Assembly: GCA_016200895.1 (NCBI GenBank) | Contig: JACQDX010000058.1 | Location: 1-61,422, forward strand | DNA length: 61,422 nucleotides | From: Burkholderiales bacterium | Lineage (GTDB): Bacteria; Pseudomonadota; Gammaproteobacteria; Burkholderiales; Burkholderiaceae_D | Direction of reading: 5' to 3' | Shown: positions 8,635 to 16,557 of the stretch, piece after piece | Position numbering within the stretch: the first letter of the stretch is position 1 | Layout of the letters: every line of letters begins with the position of its first letter | Made by a program: the position numbers and the translations under genes | Notes under the pieces: generated by a model | Told to the model about the DNA's origin: nothing | What the model saw: only the letters and a program-made list of their open reading frames with translations | Databases searched by the model: none

Positions 8635-9017
8635 GAATGCCCTAACCAAAAAATTGTGAACGAAAGAATTGCAGGTCAATAACAAGAGTAAGCATCAATC
8701 ACGTCGATCCAGGCTATGTCAACAAGGAAAAGTTTGGCACAAGTAAACGAATAGCACTTTTTCCTGAGAATAGCGCACACAGCCGACATCATGCGCAAGG
8801 ATAGGGTATTTGTTTGTGAATTATCAGACTATGAGCATTTTTTTTGAATTTTTTGTCTGTAGGTATTGCAGAGATGGTTTTCACCAGTAATCTGCAACTA
8901 CATTATCGGCACTAGTTCGCATGTGCGATTAGCATGGCTAAATCGCGCGAATGTTGCGCATCAAACTGTCTGGATTGCCTTCAACTTCTTGCAATTTTCA
9001 CGTTCGTATTTGTACGA
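8635..9017. other. Intergenic region with a degraded GTGCGATTAGC-type repeat
   Basis: No gene. TGCGATTAGC near 8924-8933 faces a hairpin TACGATTA...TAATCGTA at 9013-9036. This resembles the terminal arms of the 193-bp element at 24625. The hairpin overlaps the last codons of the TetR gene and supplies its stop. Confidence 0.45.
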
Positions 9018-9671
9018 TTACGCTGCGCTAATCGTATCTACGGAGGTTGCTAAGGCTACGGGTGCCAAAGAATTCCACGCTGCCTGCGTCAGGTGTTCAC
9101 GGTATTTTTTTGGCGAGGTGCTTACGCGCGCCGACAACCAGGCACGGCAATAGTTTTCTGCCTGCCCGATCAACAGCGATGGCAACAAATCATCCGGTAT
9201 GTGTTTGATCAAATCGCGTCTGCCAGGCGCTGCCCACCAGGCGTGCATGTTTTTATTGCGGGCGCGGTTCCTGGCTGACAATTCATCCGCCTGCGGCCCC
9301 TTGGCAACCGCGGCGCGTGCCTGGTATTGAAAGCGCGCCAGTTCTGGCTGCTCTGTCACCCAATCAACATAGGCACAAACAATTGCCGCCACACCTTCTT
9401 GCGCCGTCTGGGCTTTGTCCAGATAGTCTGCCAGCAAGCGCGCCTGGTCTTCCAGTGCGCTAAAAAACAGTGCTGCCACCAGGCCTTCTTTACTACCGAA
9501 GTGATGGTAGATATTGCCAACGCTGGTATCACAGTGCTGCTTGATGATTTCTATCGTGGTCAGGTCCAGGCCATGTTCATTGAAACATGCGAGGGCACCC
9601 AGCAGGATATCGCGCTTTAACTGCGCACGCCTGCCGGGGTAATTGCGTTCGAGGACGTCTGCTGTAGCCAA
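9018..9671 (-). CDS. TetR-family transcriptional repressor
   Basis: The N-terminal helix-turn-helix is clear: KRDILLGALACFNEHGLDLT followed by TIEIIKQHCDTSVGNIYHHFGSKEGLVAALF, the classic TetR signature ending in Y-x-H-F-x-S-K. The C-terminal part is the usual all-helical ligand domain, about 150 residues. I chose the TTG at 9671 (GGCGG upstream); the frame is open to 9764, but those residues are unlike any TetR N-terminus and would run into the operators. It is divergent from the hotdog-fold gene at 9865, and the 100-bp gap contains three evenly spaced palindromes, so it most likely represses itself and that gene. Its last codons lie inside a repeat hairpin. Confidence 0.9.
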   Translation of the reverse strand: MATADVLERNYPGRRAQLKRDILLGALACFNEHGLDLTTIEIIKQHCDTSVGNIYHHFGSKEGLVAALFFSALEDQARLLADYLDKAQTAQEGVAAIVCAYVDWVTEQPELARFQYQARAAVAKGPQADELSARNRARNKNMHAWWAAPGRRDLIKHIPDDLLPSLLIGQAENYCRAWLSARVSTSPKKYREHLTQAAWNSLAPVALATSVDTISAA

Positions 9672-9777
9672 ATCAATGCCGCCTGGAGCTGGATAAATAT
9701 AAATAAAAGAAATCGTTCGATGGCGATGATACCGCAGCGCGCCCGCGAGTAAACCGCTTGACACAGAAAAATGTTCT

Positions 9778-9827
9778 GGAATAGTATTCCATTACAGAAT
9801 TAAGTTCTATTTTAGAATATTATTCTA
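9778..9827. promoter_or_regulatory. Three phased operator palindromes between tetR-like gene and hotdog gene
   Basis: Three inverted repeats share the pattern rGAAT-n3-ATTCy: GGAATAGTATTCC (9778-9790), AGAATTAAGTTCT (9796-9808, imperfect) and TAGAATATTATTCTA (9813-9827). Their centres are at 9784, 9802 and 9820, exactly 18 bp apart. This is the likely binding array of the TetR protein encoded at 9018-9671. Confidence 0.75.
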
Positions 9828-9864
9828 ATTCAAGTTTTTCGCACACACGACAGGAGACAAAAAA

Positions 9865-10308
9865 ATGAGTCAAGCACTAGAGATGTTCAAACTGGGTGGC
9901 CCGGAGCAGTTTAGCAAAATGGTGTGCCAGATGGCCCCTTACTTCAGCACCATCAATCCCACAATGACCGAGCTGCGCCCCGGCTATGCCGAAGCCAAAG
10001 TCCCCTTCCGCCGCGAAATCACCAATCACCTGGGCACCATCCATGCGATTGCCCTGTGCAATGCGGCAGAGCTGGTAGCAGGCACCATGACTGATGTCTC
10101 CATCCCCGCAGGCGGGCGCTGGATACCAAAGGGCATGACGGTGGAATATCTGGCCAAGGCCAAGACCGATGTGACTGCAGTGGCAGACGGCAGCCAGCTG
10201 GACTGGAGCACAGCAGGCGACAAGATCGTCACCGTGGACGTGGTCGATAGCGGCGGCGTCAAAGTCTTCACGGCGCGTATTACCATGAATGTGAAGCTGG
10301 CGGAGTAA
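9865..10308 (+). CDS. Hotdog-fold DUF4442 protein (thioesterase-like)
   Basis: The 147-residue protein matches the DUF4442/YiiD-C type of hotdog domain: MTELRPGYAEAKVPFRREITNHLGTIH (about 33-59), where N-H-L-G-T-I-H is the hallmark helix region, then CNAAELVAGTMTDV and a final strand KVFTARITMNVK. Family members bind or hydrolyse acyl-CoA-type substrates. The start ATG at 9865 has an excellent Shine-Dalgarno (AGGAGA) nine bases upstream. It is divergent from a TetR gene with shared operators, so expression probably responds to a fatty-acid or aromatic ligand. The substrate is not deducible. Confidence 0.85.
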   Translation: MSQALEMFKLGGPEQFSKMVCQMAPYFSTINPTMTELRPGYAEAKVPFRREITNHLGTIHAIALCNAAELVAGTMTDVSIPAGGRWIPKGMTVEYLAKAKTDVTAVADGSQLDWSTAGDKIVTVDVVDSGGVKVFTARITMNVKLAE

Positions 10309-10344
10309 GCAGGCTGCGACATTAATGTTCGCTGTCGCCGTGGC

Positions 10345-10371
10345 GTAGGGCTCATTGCAATGCGCCCTACG
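10345..10371. repeat. GTAGGGCGCATTGCAATGCGCCCTACG-type palindrome, copy 1
   Basis: An imperfect palindrome (core GGCTCATTGCAATGCGCC) flanked by GTAG/CTACG. A second copy in the same orientation lies at 10738-10765, and related 18-bp cores occur at 22233 and 22308. The copies at 10345 and 10738 share the preceding GCCGTGRCGTA and bracket the small gene at 10418-10678. Confidence 0.75.
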
Positions 10372-10417
10372 TCACTAATCACTCGTAGATTGACAAAAAA
10401 ATTTAACCAGATTTTTT

Positions 10418-10678
10418 CTAAAAAAAACCAAGCAATTTTTCGTCCTTGGTTGCAAGTATGTAGCGAATATATCCGTGTGGAATATGCAATTGAAAATCCG
10501 TCGGAATTCCCAAATTTGCTGATTCTCTTAACACCATATAGAAAAAAGTCCCGTTAGCATCTATTTCGCTTGCCAGAAAATAATGCAACTCTTGTGAAGT
10601 ACGTATAAATGAAGACATACTAACTGGAAACAATCTCTCAACTCCCTCAGCAAGCACAACTGCATAATTCTTCGACAT
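10418..10678 (-). CDS. Small protein of unknown function, bracketed by palindromes
   Basis: The 86-residue protein starts at an ATG preceded by AAAGGA at good distance. It has no signal peptide or membrane segment; the predicted pattern is mixed alpha/beta (YAVVLAEGVERLF, FIRTSQELHYFLASEIDA, TFFYMVLRESANLGIP). The local sequence is more AT-rich than its neighbours. I do not recognise a family. The strong RBS and open frame support a real gene, and the two flanking direct palindromes (10345 and 10738) suggest it may have arrived as a small cassette. Confidence 0.6.
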   Translation of the reverse strand: MSKNYAVVLAEGVERLFPVSMSSFIRTSQELHYFLASEIDANGTFFYMVLRESANLGIPTDFQLHIPHGYIRYILATKDEKLLGFF

Positions 10679-10737
10679 AATTTTCCTTTATTAATTTCGC
10701 GTATTCACAATTTTCAAATTTGGTTTTCTTGCCGTGA

Positions 10738-10765
10738 CGTAAGGCGCATTACAATGCGCCCTACG
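10738..10765. repeat. GTAGGGCGCATTGCAATGCGCCCTACG-type palindrome, copy 2
   Basis: The core GGCGCATTACAATGCGCC, preceded by GCCGTGACGTA, is in the same orientation as the copy at 10345-10371. Confidence 0.75.
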
Positions 10766-10916
10766 ACTATCCCTTTGCCAAGGCCGTCGCAATATCACTA
10801 CTGGCAAGTATCCGACACATAGGATTACTCTGCTAAACTGGATTATGGCAAGACATCTGCACAAGATCATCTCTTTGACTGACGCTTGGCCCTCCTCCCA
10901 CTATTGGACACTCCTC

Positions 10917-11171
10917 ATGGACTTTATACTGGAATTCTTTTTCGAAATCCTGTTTCAAGTGATCCTCTATGGCACGGGTCGCGTGCTGATTCCCGTCCTG
11001 ACTTTGGGTATGATGCGCGGTGAAGGTTTTAAGGGCGAAACACCGGCAGGCAAATCCTATTACTGGCGCGACAGCAAAGGCCTGGTCTTGAGCACCAATG
11101 TGACCATCTTTATTGGTGCCCTGTTCTGGATAGGTGTTGCTGTTGCAGCTGTGGTCTATTTCAATCGCTGA
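10917..11171 (+). CDS. Small inner-membrane protein of unknown function
   Basis: From the ATG at 10917 the product is 84 residues: a first hydrophobic segment (ILEFFFEILFQVILYG), a conserved-looking middle (GTGRVLIPVLTLGMMRGEGFKGE, YYWRDSKGLVLSTN) and a second membrane helix (TIFIGALFWIGVAVAAVVYF). An upstream ATG at 10845 is in frame and would add 24 polar residues; the later start gives a cleaner membrane-protein N-terminus and has GGA upstream. Function unknown; similar small two-helix proteins are common in Proteobacteria. Convergent with the PAP2 gene. Confidence 0.65.
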   Translation: MDFILEFFFEILFQVILYGTGRVLIPVLTLGMMRGEGFKGETPAGKSYYWRDSKGLVLSTNVTIFIGALFWIGVAVAAVVYFNR

Positions 11172-11183
11172 CCAAAACAGAAA

Positions 11184-11783
11184 CTACGCCCTGATCCAGC
11201 CTTTGGAAATGGGCCAGGCCAGCAGATAGCGGTACAGCTTTTCTGTCGCTTGCATGAACTGGTTACCCCATCTTGCCCACAAGGGTGACAGAAATAAATA
11301 GGCCAATAGCGATACCCCAAGGGCACCCAGCATATCCAGCGGGAAATGCACGCCCAGGAATATTCTTGACCATGCCACCGCAATACCCATAAGTGCTATC
11401 AGCATGCCCCAGGCCAGCTCACCCGTTAGCAACAGACTACAAGCCATGCTGGCAAAGACGAGGCCATGATCACTGGGGAAAGAGGCATCGGCAGCATGAG
11501 GTATCCAGGTGTGCCCCAGACCTATCATGAAGGGACGGGGATGCGGCCAGAACAACGCCAGCAACTGGCCAATACCGAGGGCTATGCTGCACACCAGAAA
11601 CGCCCTGAGTGCCAGTTGGCGGCGCTCAGGCAGCCATAACCAGGCAAGCACAAGGGCCAGCGGAATCAGGTAAATCAATACATCGGCTATAAACGTTGCG
11701 GTGCTGATCATGCCAGCACCAGTCTGTTCACCGGCATTCAATTGCAAAAACAGCTTACGGTTCAATACTTCCAATGCGTTCAT
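11184..11783 (-). CDS. PAP2-superfamily phosphatase, probable undecaprenyl-diphosphatase
   Basis: The 199-residue membrane protein carries the three PAP2 motifs: H-P-R-P at 81-84 (end of C1), S-F-P-S-D-H at 101-106 (C2, a PSGH variant with Asp) and S-R-I-F-L-G-V-H-F-P-L-D at 139-150 (C3, with the catalytic His146 and Asp150). Five to six membrane helices surround them, and the active site faces the periplasm. The SFPSDH form and the size are typical of BcrC/YbjG-type undecaprenyl pyrophosphate phosphatases that recycle the lipid carrier of peptidoglycan synthesis. A lipid-A or phosphatidylglycerophosphate phosphatase is the alternative. Monocistronic. Confidence 0.88.
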   Translation of the reverse strand: MNALEVLNRKLFLQLNAGEQTGAGMISTATFIADVLIYLIPLALVLAWLWLPERRQLALRAFLVCSIALGIGQLLALFWPHPRPFMIGLGHTWIPHAADASFPSDHGLVFASMACSLLLTGELAWGMLIALMGIAVAWSRIFLGVHFPLDMLGALGVSLLAYLFLSPLWARWGNQFMQATEKLYRYLLAWPISKGWIRA

Positions 11784-12410
11784 CAGTTGCGTCCTATACA
11801 GGGTTTATGCGTGAATTGTATATGACATTAATAGGACTTACGCAAAACCGCCCCAACAGCGTTGCAGCTCCTCGCCGTACTAAAGTACTGTCTTCGTCGC
11901 TGCGCCTTGTTGGGACAATTTTGCGTAAGTCCTAATTAATATGCCAGGAGTACTACATCACGTTGGTAAATATGCAAAAAGAGATAATAAACAATCTCGA
12001 AGCAAGGCGCAAAAATTCTTCTTTGGTTTAAAAACCACAATCTCAGCCTGTTTTGCGGCCATGTATGCGGCATGAGGTTACCTGGTTTTTCAAACAAAAA
12101 AACTCTTTCATTTTATTTATCCAGCGCGTTTTTTATTCTGTATTTCACTCTGTATTGCATTATGTCACTGAACAGTTTTTACATTGCTTCACAGATTTGA
12201 AAAAGCCCTCATCGCATAAGAAAGCACCATCTGGTGCCGAAACGGCACAGAGACGAATTTGCCTCAAAACTATACTCGGTCAAGCCCAGAGAAATTTGCT
12301 TGTTACGTTGCAGGATATGAAAACCAGCAAGTTTTTTTGACTTTATTAAATGTGTTTCCCGGTATCTCACCCATACTGATGAAACCTGATAAAAATACCG
12401 GAGTCTGTAT
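11784..12410. other. Long intergenic region: hairpin element and leader of MHS gene
   Basis: No gene. It holds copy A of the 101-bp palindromic element (11833-11933) and then about 475 bases before the MHS transporter. This stretch is AT-rich and contains small hairpins (GAGAT...ATCTC near 11971-11988, GCACCATCTGGTGC near 12225-12238), and may include a long 5' leader. I cannot recognise a known riboswitch. Confidence 0.4.
11833..11933. repeat. 101-bp palindromic element, copy A
   Basis: The ends AGGACTTACGCAAAA and TTTTGCGTAAGTCCT are perfect inverted repeats, and the interior continues to pair almost to the centre (GTACT-AA-AGTAC). The flanking 7-mers CATTAAT (left) and AATTAAT (right) match at six of seven positions, suggesting a target-site duplication. 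Copies B and C are at 24853 and 32345. Confidence 0.9.
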
Positions 12411-13724
12411 ATGTCAGCACAACTGCAATCCCTTGCTGTTGAACCCAACATCACCGCACCACGCCAGCCGTGGAAAGAAATCTGCGCGGCCAGCATAGGC
12501 AATGCGCTGGAATTTTATGACCTGCTGATCTATGGCTACTTCGCCATCATCATCGGCAAGCTGTTCTTTCCAGCAGAAAGTGAAACCACATCTTTGCTGC
12601 TCAGCGTTGGTACCTTTGGCATTTCCTTTGTCATGCGCCCGCTGGGTGCCATCATGCTGGGGTCATATGCTGACCGTGCTGGCCGCAAGCCCTCACTGAC
12701 CTTGTCGATCACCATCATGATGATAGGCACAGGCATGATCGCCTTTGCGCCGACCTATGCGCAGATTGGTATTGCCTCACCCATCATCATTATCGTTGCG
12801 CGCATGTTGCAGGGTTTTTCTACCGGTGGTGAATTTGGCGCAGCCACGGCTTATATGGTGGAACATGCTGACGGCAAACGCCGTGGCTTTTTCGCCAGTT
12901 GGCAGTTATCTACGCAGGGGTTGGCAACGGTGCTGGCCGCGGGAATCAGTGCGCTGCTCAGCTACACCCTGACCGATGCGCAGTTGAATGACTGGGGCTG
13001 GCGTCTGGCCTTTGCCTTTGGCTTATTGGTAGGCCCAGTCGGTTTATATATCCGCAACCAGATTGATGAAACGCCAGAGTTTAAAAAGGTCAAAGCCATC
13101 AAGGCAGAACGTTCTCCCTTGCGCACCGTACTGCTGCATGAAACCACCAACCTGCTGCTGGGCATAGGCGTGGTGTCGGGTGCAACGGCATTTAATTATG
13201 TGCACAAACTGTACATGCCAACTTACGCCTTGAAGCAACTGCATATACCTGCTACGTCTTCATTTTTGGGGGCGATGATCACTGGCGTGGTGCTGATGAT
13301 TACTGCCCCCATCTTTGGCGCGATGTCTGACCGCTTTGGCCGCTTCCGGGTATTGTCAATTGCCCTGATGCTGATAGGCCTGACGTCTTACCCATTGTTC
13401 TTGATACTGAATACCTGGCCAACGGTAACGACGCTGATCGCCGTGCAGTTCTTGGTGGGCTTGTTGATCGCTGCCTGTCTGGGCCCGATACCGGCGATGC
13501 TGTCGGATATCTTCCCGACCACATCGCGTGGTACTGGTCTGGCATTGAGCTATAACTTCTCTGTCACCATCTTTGGCGGTTTCGCGCCTTTGCTGGTGAC
13601 CTGGATGATCTCGGCCACTGGCAACAAGATGGCACCCAGCTTTTATGTCATGGCGACTTCTGCCATCAGTGTCGTCGCGGTGCTGGCGCTTGGCCAGCGG
13701 ATGAAACACCGACCGCAAAGCTAA
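12411..13724 (+). CDS. MFS transporter of the metabolite:H+ symporter (MHS) family
   Basis: The 437-residue protein has 12 membrane helices and the MHS signature: IGNALEFYDLLIYGYFA near the start, GSYADRAGRKPSL in loop 2-3, RMLQGFSTGGEFGAATAYMVEHA in helix 4-5 and DRFGRFRVL in loop 8-9. MHS members (ProP, KgtP, CitA types) bring small organic acids or betaines into the cytoplasm with protons. The start ATG at 12411 has CCGGAG upstream. It precedes an AstE/aspartoacylase-like hydrolase, a porin and a Cache protein on the same strand, suggesting an uptake-and-hydrolysis unit for an acylated amino acid or dicarboxylate. The substrate is inferred only loosely from this context. Confidence 0.92.
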   Translation: MSAQLQSLAVEPNITAPRQPWKEICAASIGNALEFYDLLIYGYFAIIIGKLFFPAESETTSLLLSVGTFGISFVMRPLGAIMLGSYADRAGRKPSLTLSITIMMIGTGMIAFAPTYAQIGIASPIIIIVARMLQGFSTGGEFGAATAYMVEHADGKRRGFFASWQLSTQGLATVLAAGISALLSYTLTDAQLNDWGWRLAFAFGLLVGPVGLYIRNQIDETPEFKKVKAIKAERSPLRTVLLHETTNLLLGIGVVSGATAFNYVHKLYMPTYALKQLHIPATSSFLGAMITGVVLMITAPIFGAMSDRFGRFRVLSIALMLIGLTSYPLFLILNTWPTVTTLIAVQFLVGLLIAACLGPIPAMLSDIFPTTSRGTGLALSYNFSVTIFGGFAPLLVTWMISATGNKMAPSFYVMATSAISVVAVLALGQRMKHRPQS

Positions 13725-13822
13725 GGCTACTCGGACTTACTTCCTGATTCACTTCCCTACTTTTTACCGCTCTCCTGCATGGCAGGCTGGGTAGCCCTTT
13801 GTCTTTTTTTGGAATTATTTAC

Positions 13823-14833
13823 ATGAAAACCCTGGATCAGATTCGTGCCGGATTACCTGTTTATCCTATCGAGGTCGATTTCCCTGACATTTCCAGATGG
13901 CAGAAAAGTAATACCGGTGTCGACTACATCCACACTTTCGACAGCGGCATTGCTGGCCCGCATGTGATGGTGATGGCGCTTACACATGGCAATGAAGTCA
14001 GCGGTGCGATTGCTGTCGATGCCTTGTTGCGGATGCGGCCAAAGCCCTTGCAAGGCCGCATCACACTGGGCTTTGCCAATGTCGATGCCTACCTGAAGTT
14101 CGACATCAATAACCCGGATGCCACCCGCTACATTGATGAAGACATGAACCGCGTCTGGTCAGCAGACAGGCTCGATGGTAAGGACGACAGCGTGGAATTG
14201 CGTCGTGCCCGTGCGTTGCGCCCCATCATCGACAGCGTCGATTACCTGCTCGACATCCATTCCATGCATGAAGAATCACCGCCGCTGATGATGAGCGGCC
14301 CGCTGGAAAAAGGCTTGCGCTTTGCCGCACAGATTGGTGTGCCCACCCATGTGATTGCTGACGCGGGTCACCCGAACGGCAAGCGCATGCGTGACTACGG
14401 CGGCTTTGGTGATATCCACAGCCCCAGGAATGCCTTGCTGGTGGAAACTGGCCAGCATTTTTCTGCACGCAGCCGCGACGTAGCGCTGGATACGGCCAGT
14501 CGCTTTCTGGCAGCAACGGGGGTCATGGACATCATGAGCCTGTCGCATTTCCTGAAACTGGCTTATCCGGTCATGCAGCGCTTTTTGCAAGTCACACAAC
14601 CAGTGGTCGCCAGGAGCATGGACTTTGCATTCAGCCACGATTTCCGTGGGCTGGAACTGATCAAGACCGCCGGTACCACGATAGCCACGGACGGCGGTGC
14701 AGACATCGTCACGCCCTATGACGATTGCGTCATCGTCCAGCCTTCATTACGACACCTGGGGCCGAATGTCACGGTCATGCGGCTGGCAAAAAAAATACCG
14801 GATAGCCATGCAGACAACGAAGGACATAACTGA
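13823..14833 (+). CDS. Succinylglutamate desuccinylase/aspartoacylase-family zinc hydrolase
   Basis: The product from the ATG at 13823 is 336 residues. The zinc motif T-H-G-N-E (54-58) supplies the His and Glu ligands, DEDMNR (105-110) is the substrate-arginine region, and D-I-H-S-M (144-148) gives the third ligand. This is the M14-like AstE/ASPA fold, which cleaves an amide-linked acyl group from an amino acid. A TTG at 13799 is also in frame but adds a hydrophobic octapeptide without a ribosome-binding site. The gene follows the MHS symporter by about 100 bp and precedes a porin by about 55 bp, so the three are likely co-expressed. It probably processes the imported compound; which one is unknown. 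Confidence 0.87.
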   Translation: MKTLDQIRAGLPVYPIEVDFPDISRWQKSNTGVDYIHTFDSGIAGPHVMVMALTHGNEVSGAIAVDALLRMRPKPLQGRITLGFANVDAYLKFDINNPDATRYIDEDMNRVWSADRLDGKDDSVELRRARALRPIIDSVDYLLDIHSMHEESPPLMMSGPLEKGLRFAAQIGVPTHVIADAGHPNGKRMRDYGGFGDIHSPRNALLVETGQHFSARSRDVALDTASRFLAATGVMDIMSLSHFLKLAYPVMQRFLQVTQPVVARSMDFAFSHDFRGLELIKTAGTTIATDGGADIVTPYDDCVIVQPSLRHLGPNVTVMRLAKKIPDSHADNEGHN

Positions 14834-14887
14834 TTTTTCTTATTCGACTCATCTGTTTCTTTCATCAAAACTTTACAAGGATCTACC

Positions 14888-15892
14888 ATGAAAACCCCAC
14901 TCATAAGCATCGCCGCATTGCTGTCTGCCATGTCAGTCACTGGCCTGACATGGGCACAATCCAGTGTCACCGTGTATGGCGTCGTCGACGCTGGTATCGT
15001 TTATGAAAATAATGGCAGCACCACCGTTACACGGATGGATAGCGGCATCCTCAACAGCAGCCGCCTGGGTTTTAAAGGGACGGAAGATCTGGGCAATGGC
15101 TTGAACGCCATCTTCCTGCTCGAAAGTGGCTTCAACGTCGATACCGGTGCGCAGTCAGACGCTGCCAGGCTGTTCAACCGCCAGGCCTTTGTCGGCATCA
15201 CCGGTGCGTTTGGTGCAGTGCGCATGGGCCGCCAGGTTAACCCTGTGTATGCCAACAATGCGACTTTTGATCCTTTTCGCATAGGCATGGCGGGTGATTC
15301 TTCGCGCCTGATCAGCTTTAATGGCAGCCGCACCGACAACCTGCTGACCTATAGCTATGCCGCCAATGGCCTGAGAGGTGAATTGCAATATGGTGCGGGT
15401 GAAGTGGCCGGTAACAACAGCGCCAACCGTACCATTGCCGGTTTTGCGGGATACCAGACCGGGCCTGTGGATGTCGTCATCACACACCAGAATATCAGGA
15501 ATGCGGCTGACACCAATGCCACCAAAATGACGCTGATAGGCGGCAATGTGCAAGTGTCATGGGCGACTTTGTATGCCGCTTACGGCTGGGAAAAAGGCGT
15601 GATACTGGGCACAGCCAGCCCGCTTGATCAACGCGACTTGTTGCTGGGCGTGCGCGCCAAGGCAGGCGAAGCGGGTACCGTGGTGTTTTCGTATATCCGC
15701 AAGACTGACAAGGCGGTGGTGAATGCCGATGCAACACAAGTGGCGATAGGCTATATCCATGATTTGTCAAAACGCACGGCGCTGTATACCAGCTACGGGC
15801 AAATCCGCAATGACGCGGCAGCCAAATACAAGGTGTTGACCGGTGGTGCGACGGACAAGGTATTGAACATGGGTGTGCGTCACTACTTTTGA
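14888..15892 (+). CDS. General outer-membrane porin (betaproteobacterial type)
   Basis: A signal peptide (1-23, ending LTWA-Q) is followed by S-S-V-T-V-Y-G-V-V-D-A-G, the standard first strand of betaproteobacterial porins. Next come SRLGFKGTEDLGNGL, the loop-3 region RLFNRQAFVGITGAFGAVRMGRQ and a terminal Phe in RHYF, the BAM recognition end. At 334 residues it has the normal length for a 16-strand trimeric porin. It lies 54 bp after the AstE-like gene with a good AAGGAT ribosome-binding site, suggesting a role in admitting the substrate of the MHS transporter across the outer membrane. Confidence 0.94.
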   Translation: MKTPLISIAALLSAMSVTGLTWAQSSVTVYGVVDAGIVYENNGSTTVTRMDSGILNSSRLGFKGTEDLGNGLNAIFLLESGFNVDTGAQSDAARLFNRQAFVGITGAFGAVRMGRQVNPVYANNATFDPFRIGMAGDSSRLISFNGSRTDNLLTYSYAANGLRGELQYGAGEVAGNNSANRTIAGFAGYQTGPVDVVITHQNIRNAADTNATKMTLIGGNVQVSWATLYAAYGWEKGVILGTASPLDQRDLLLGVRAKAGEAGTVVFSYIRKTDKAVVNADATQVAIGYIHDLSKRTALYTSYGQIRNDAAAKYKVLTGGATDKVLNMGVRHYF

Positions 15893-16006
15893 ATGTCGGG
15901 GTTGGGCAGAGCTTAAGGATTCAGTGCGGATACCCTGTATTGAATCTGTAGCCTGCTCTGCTGTCCTTTGCATTATTCGTCGATTGAATTTTCAAGGAAT
16001 ATCGTC

Positions 16007-16459
16007 ATGAAAACATTGAAATTATTCGCCTTGCCCTTGCTGATGGGGTTTTTCGCTCCTGCTTTTGCAGCAGATACGCCTGAAGACGCCATTATCATCG
16101 TCAATAAGGGCCTGGCCTATGTCGAAGCACATGGCAACGACGCGCTGATCAAGGAAGTCAATAATAAAAACCCGGCCTTCATCAAAGGCGATGTCTATCT
16201 TGCCCTGCGCGCCCTGGATGGCACCACCATCGCCCATCCCATCAACCCGCGCGTGGTGGGCAAGAACATGGTGGTTTTCCCGGATGCAGATGGAAAATTC
16301 TATCGCAAGGAAATTGTCGAACTGGCCAAAAGCAAGGGCAAGGGATGGGTGGATTATCGCTACAATAATCCCGAAACCAAAGAATTGGAAAAGAAAGCAA
16401 CCTATTTCGTGCGCAGCGGCGATATGATATTGGAAGCTGGAATATACAAAGGCAAGTAA
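16007..16459 (+). CDS. Exported single-Cache-domain protein
   Basis: Starting at the ATG at 16007 (AAGGAA upstream), the 150-residue product has a signal peptide (about 1-21, PAFA-A) and one small-molecule-binding Cache_2-type domain. The domain reads AIIIVNKGLAYVEAHGNDALIKEVNNKNPAF, then VYLALRALDGTTIAHPINPRVVGKN, then GWVDYRYNNPETKELEKKATYFVRSGDMILEAGIY. Such soluble Cache proteins are predicted periplasmic sensors or binding proteins. It is the last gene of the MHS-AstE-porin cluster and precedes a LysR gene, so a sensing role for the same compound is plausible but unproven. Confidence 0.82.
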   Translation: MKTLKLFALPLLMGFFAPAFAADTPEDAIIIVNKGLAYVEAHGNDALIKEVNNKNPAFIKGDVYLALRALDGTTIAHPINPRVVGKNMVVFPDADGKFYRKEIVELAKSKGKGWVDYRYNNPETKELEKKATYFVRSGDMILEAGIYKGK

Positions 16460-16463
16460 GCTT

Positions 16464-16505
16464 GTCACGGGTCACATAGGGTCACATGGGCCCACATACC
16501 ATGTG
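16464..16505. promoter_or_regulatory. Repeated GTCAC boxes and inverted repeat before the LysR gene
   Basis: GGTCACAT occurs at 16470-16477 and 16480-16487, one helical turn apart, with a further GTCAC at 16464. CACATGG (16483-16489) is inverted as CCATGTG (16499-16505) with a 9-base spacer. It is a likely regulatory site, perhaps for the LysR protein itself. Confidence 0.5.
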
Positions 16506-16557
16506 CGTCATATAGGCAAATCATGCCATAACAGATTGCTACCCAGAGGGCATCAAG

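Noticed and set aside
12053..12340. Plus-strand frame of 95 codons in the leader of the MHS gene
   Set aside because: AT-rich, Lys/Phe-rich composition without a ribosome-binding site or protein-like pattern; better explained as a long untranslated leader.
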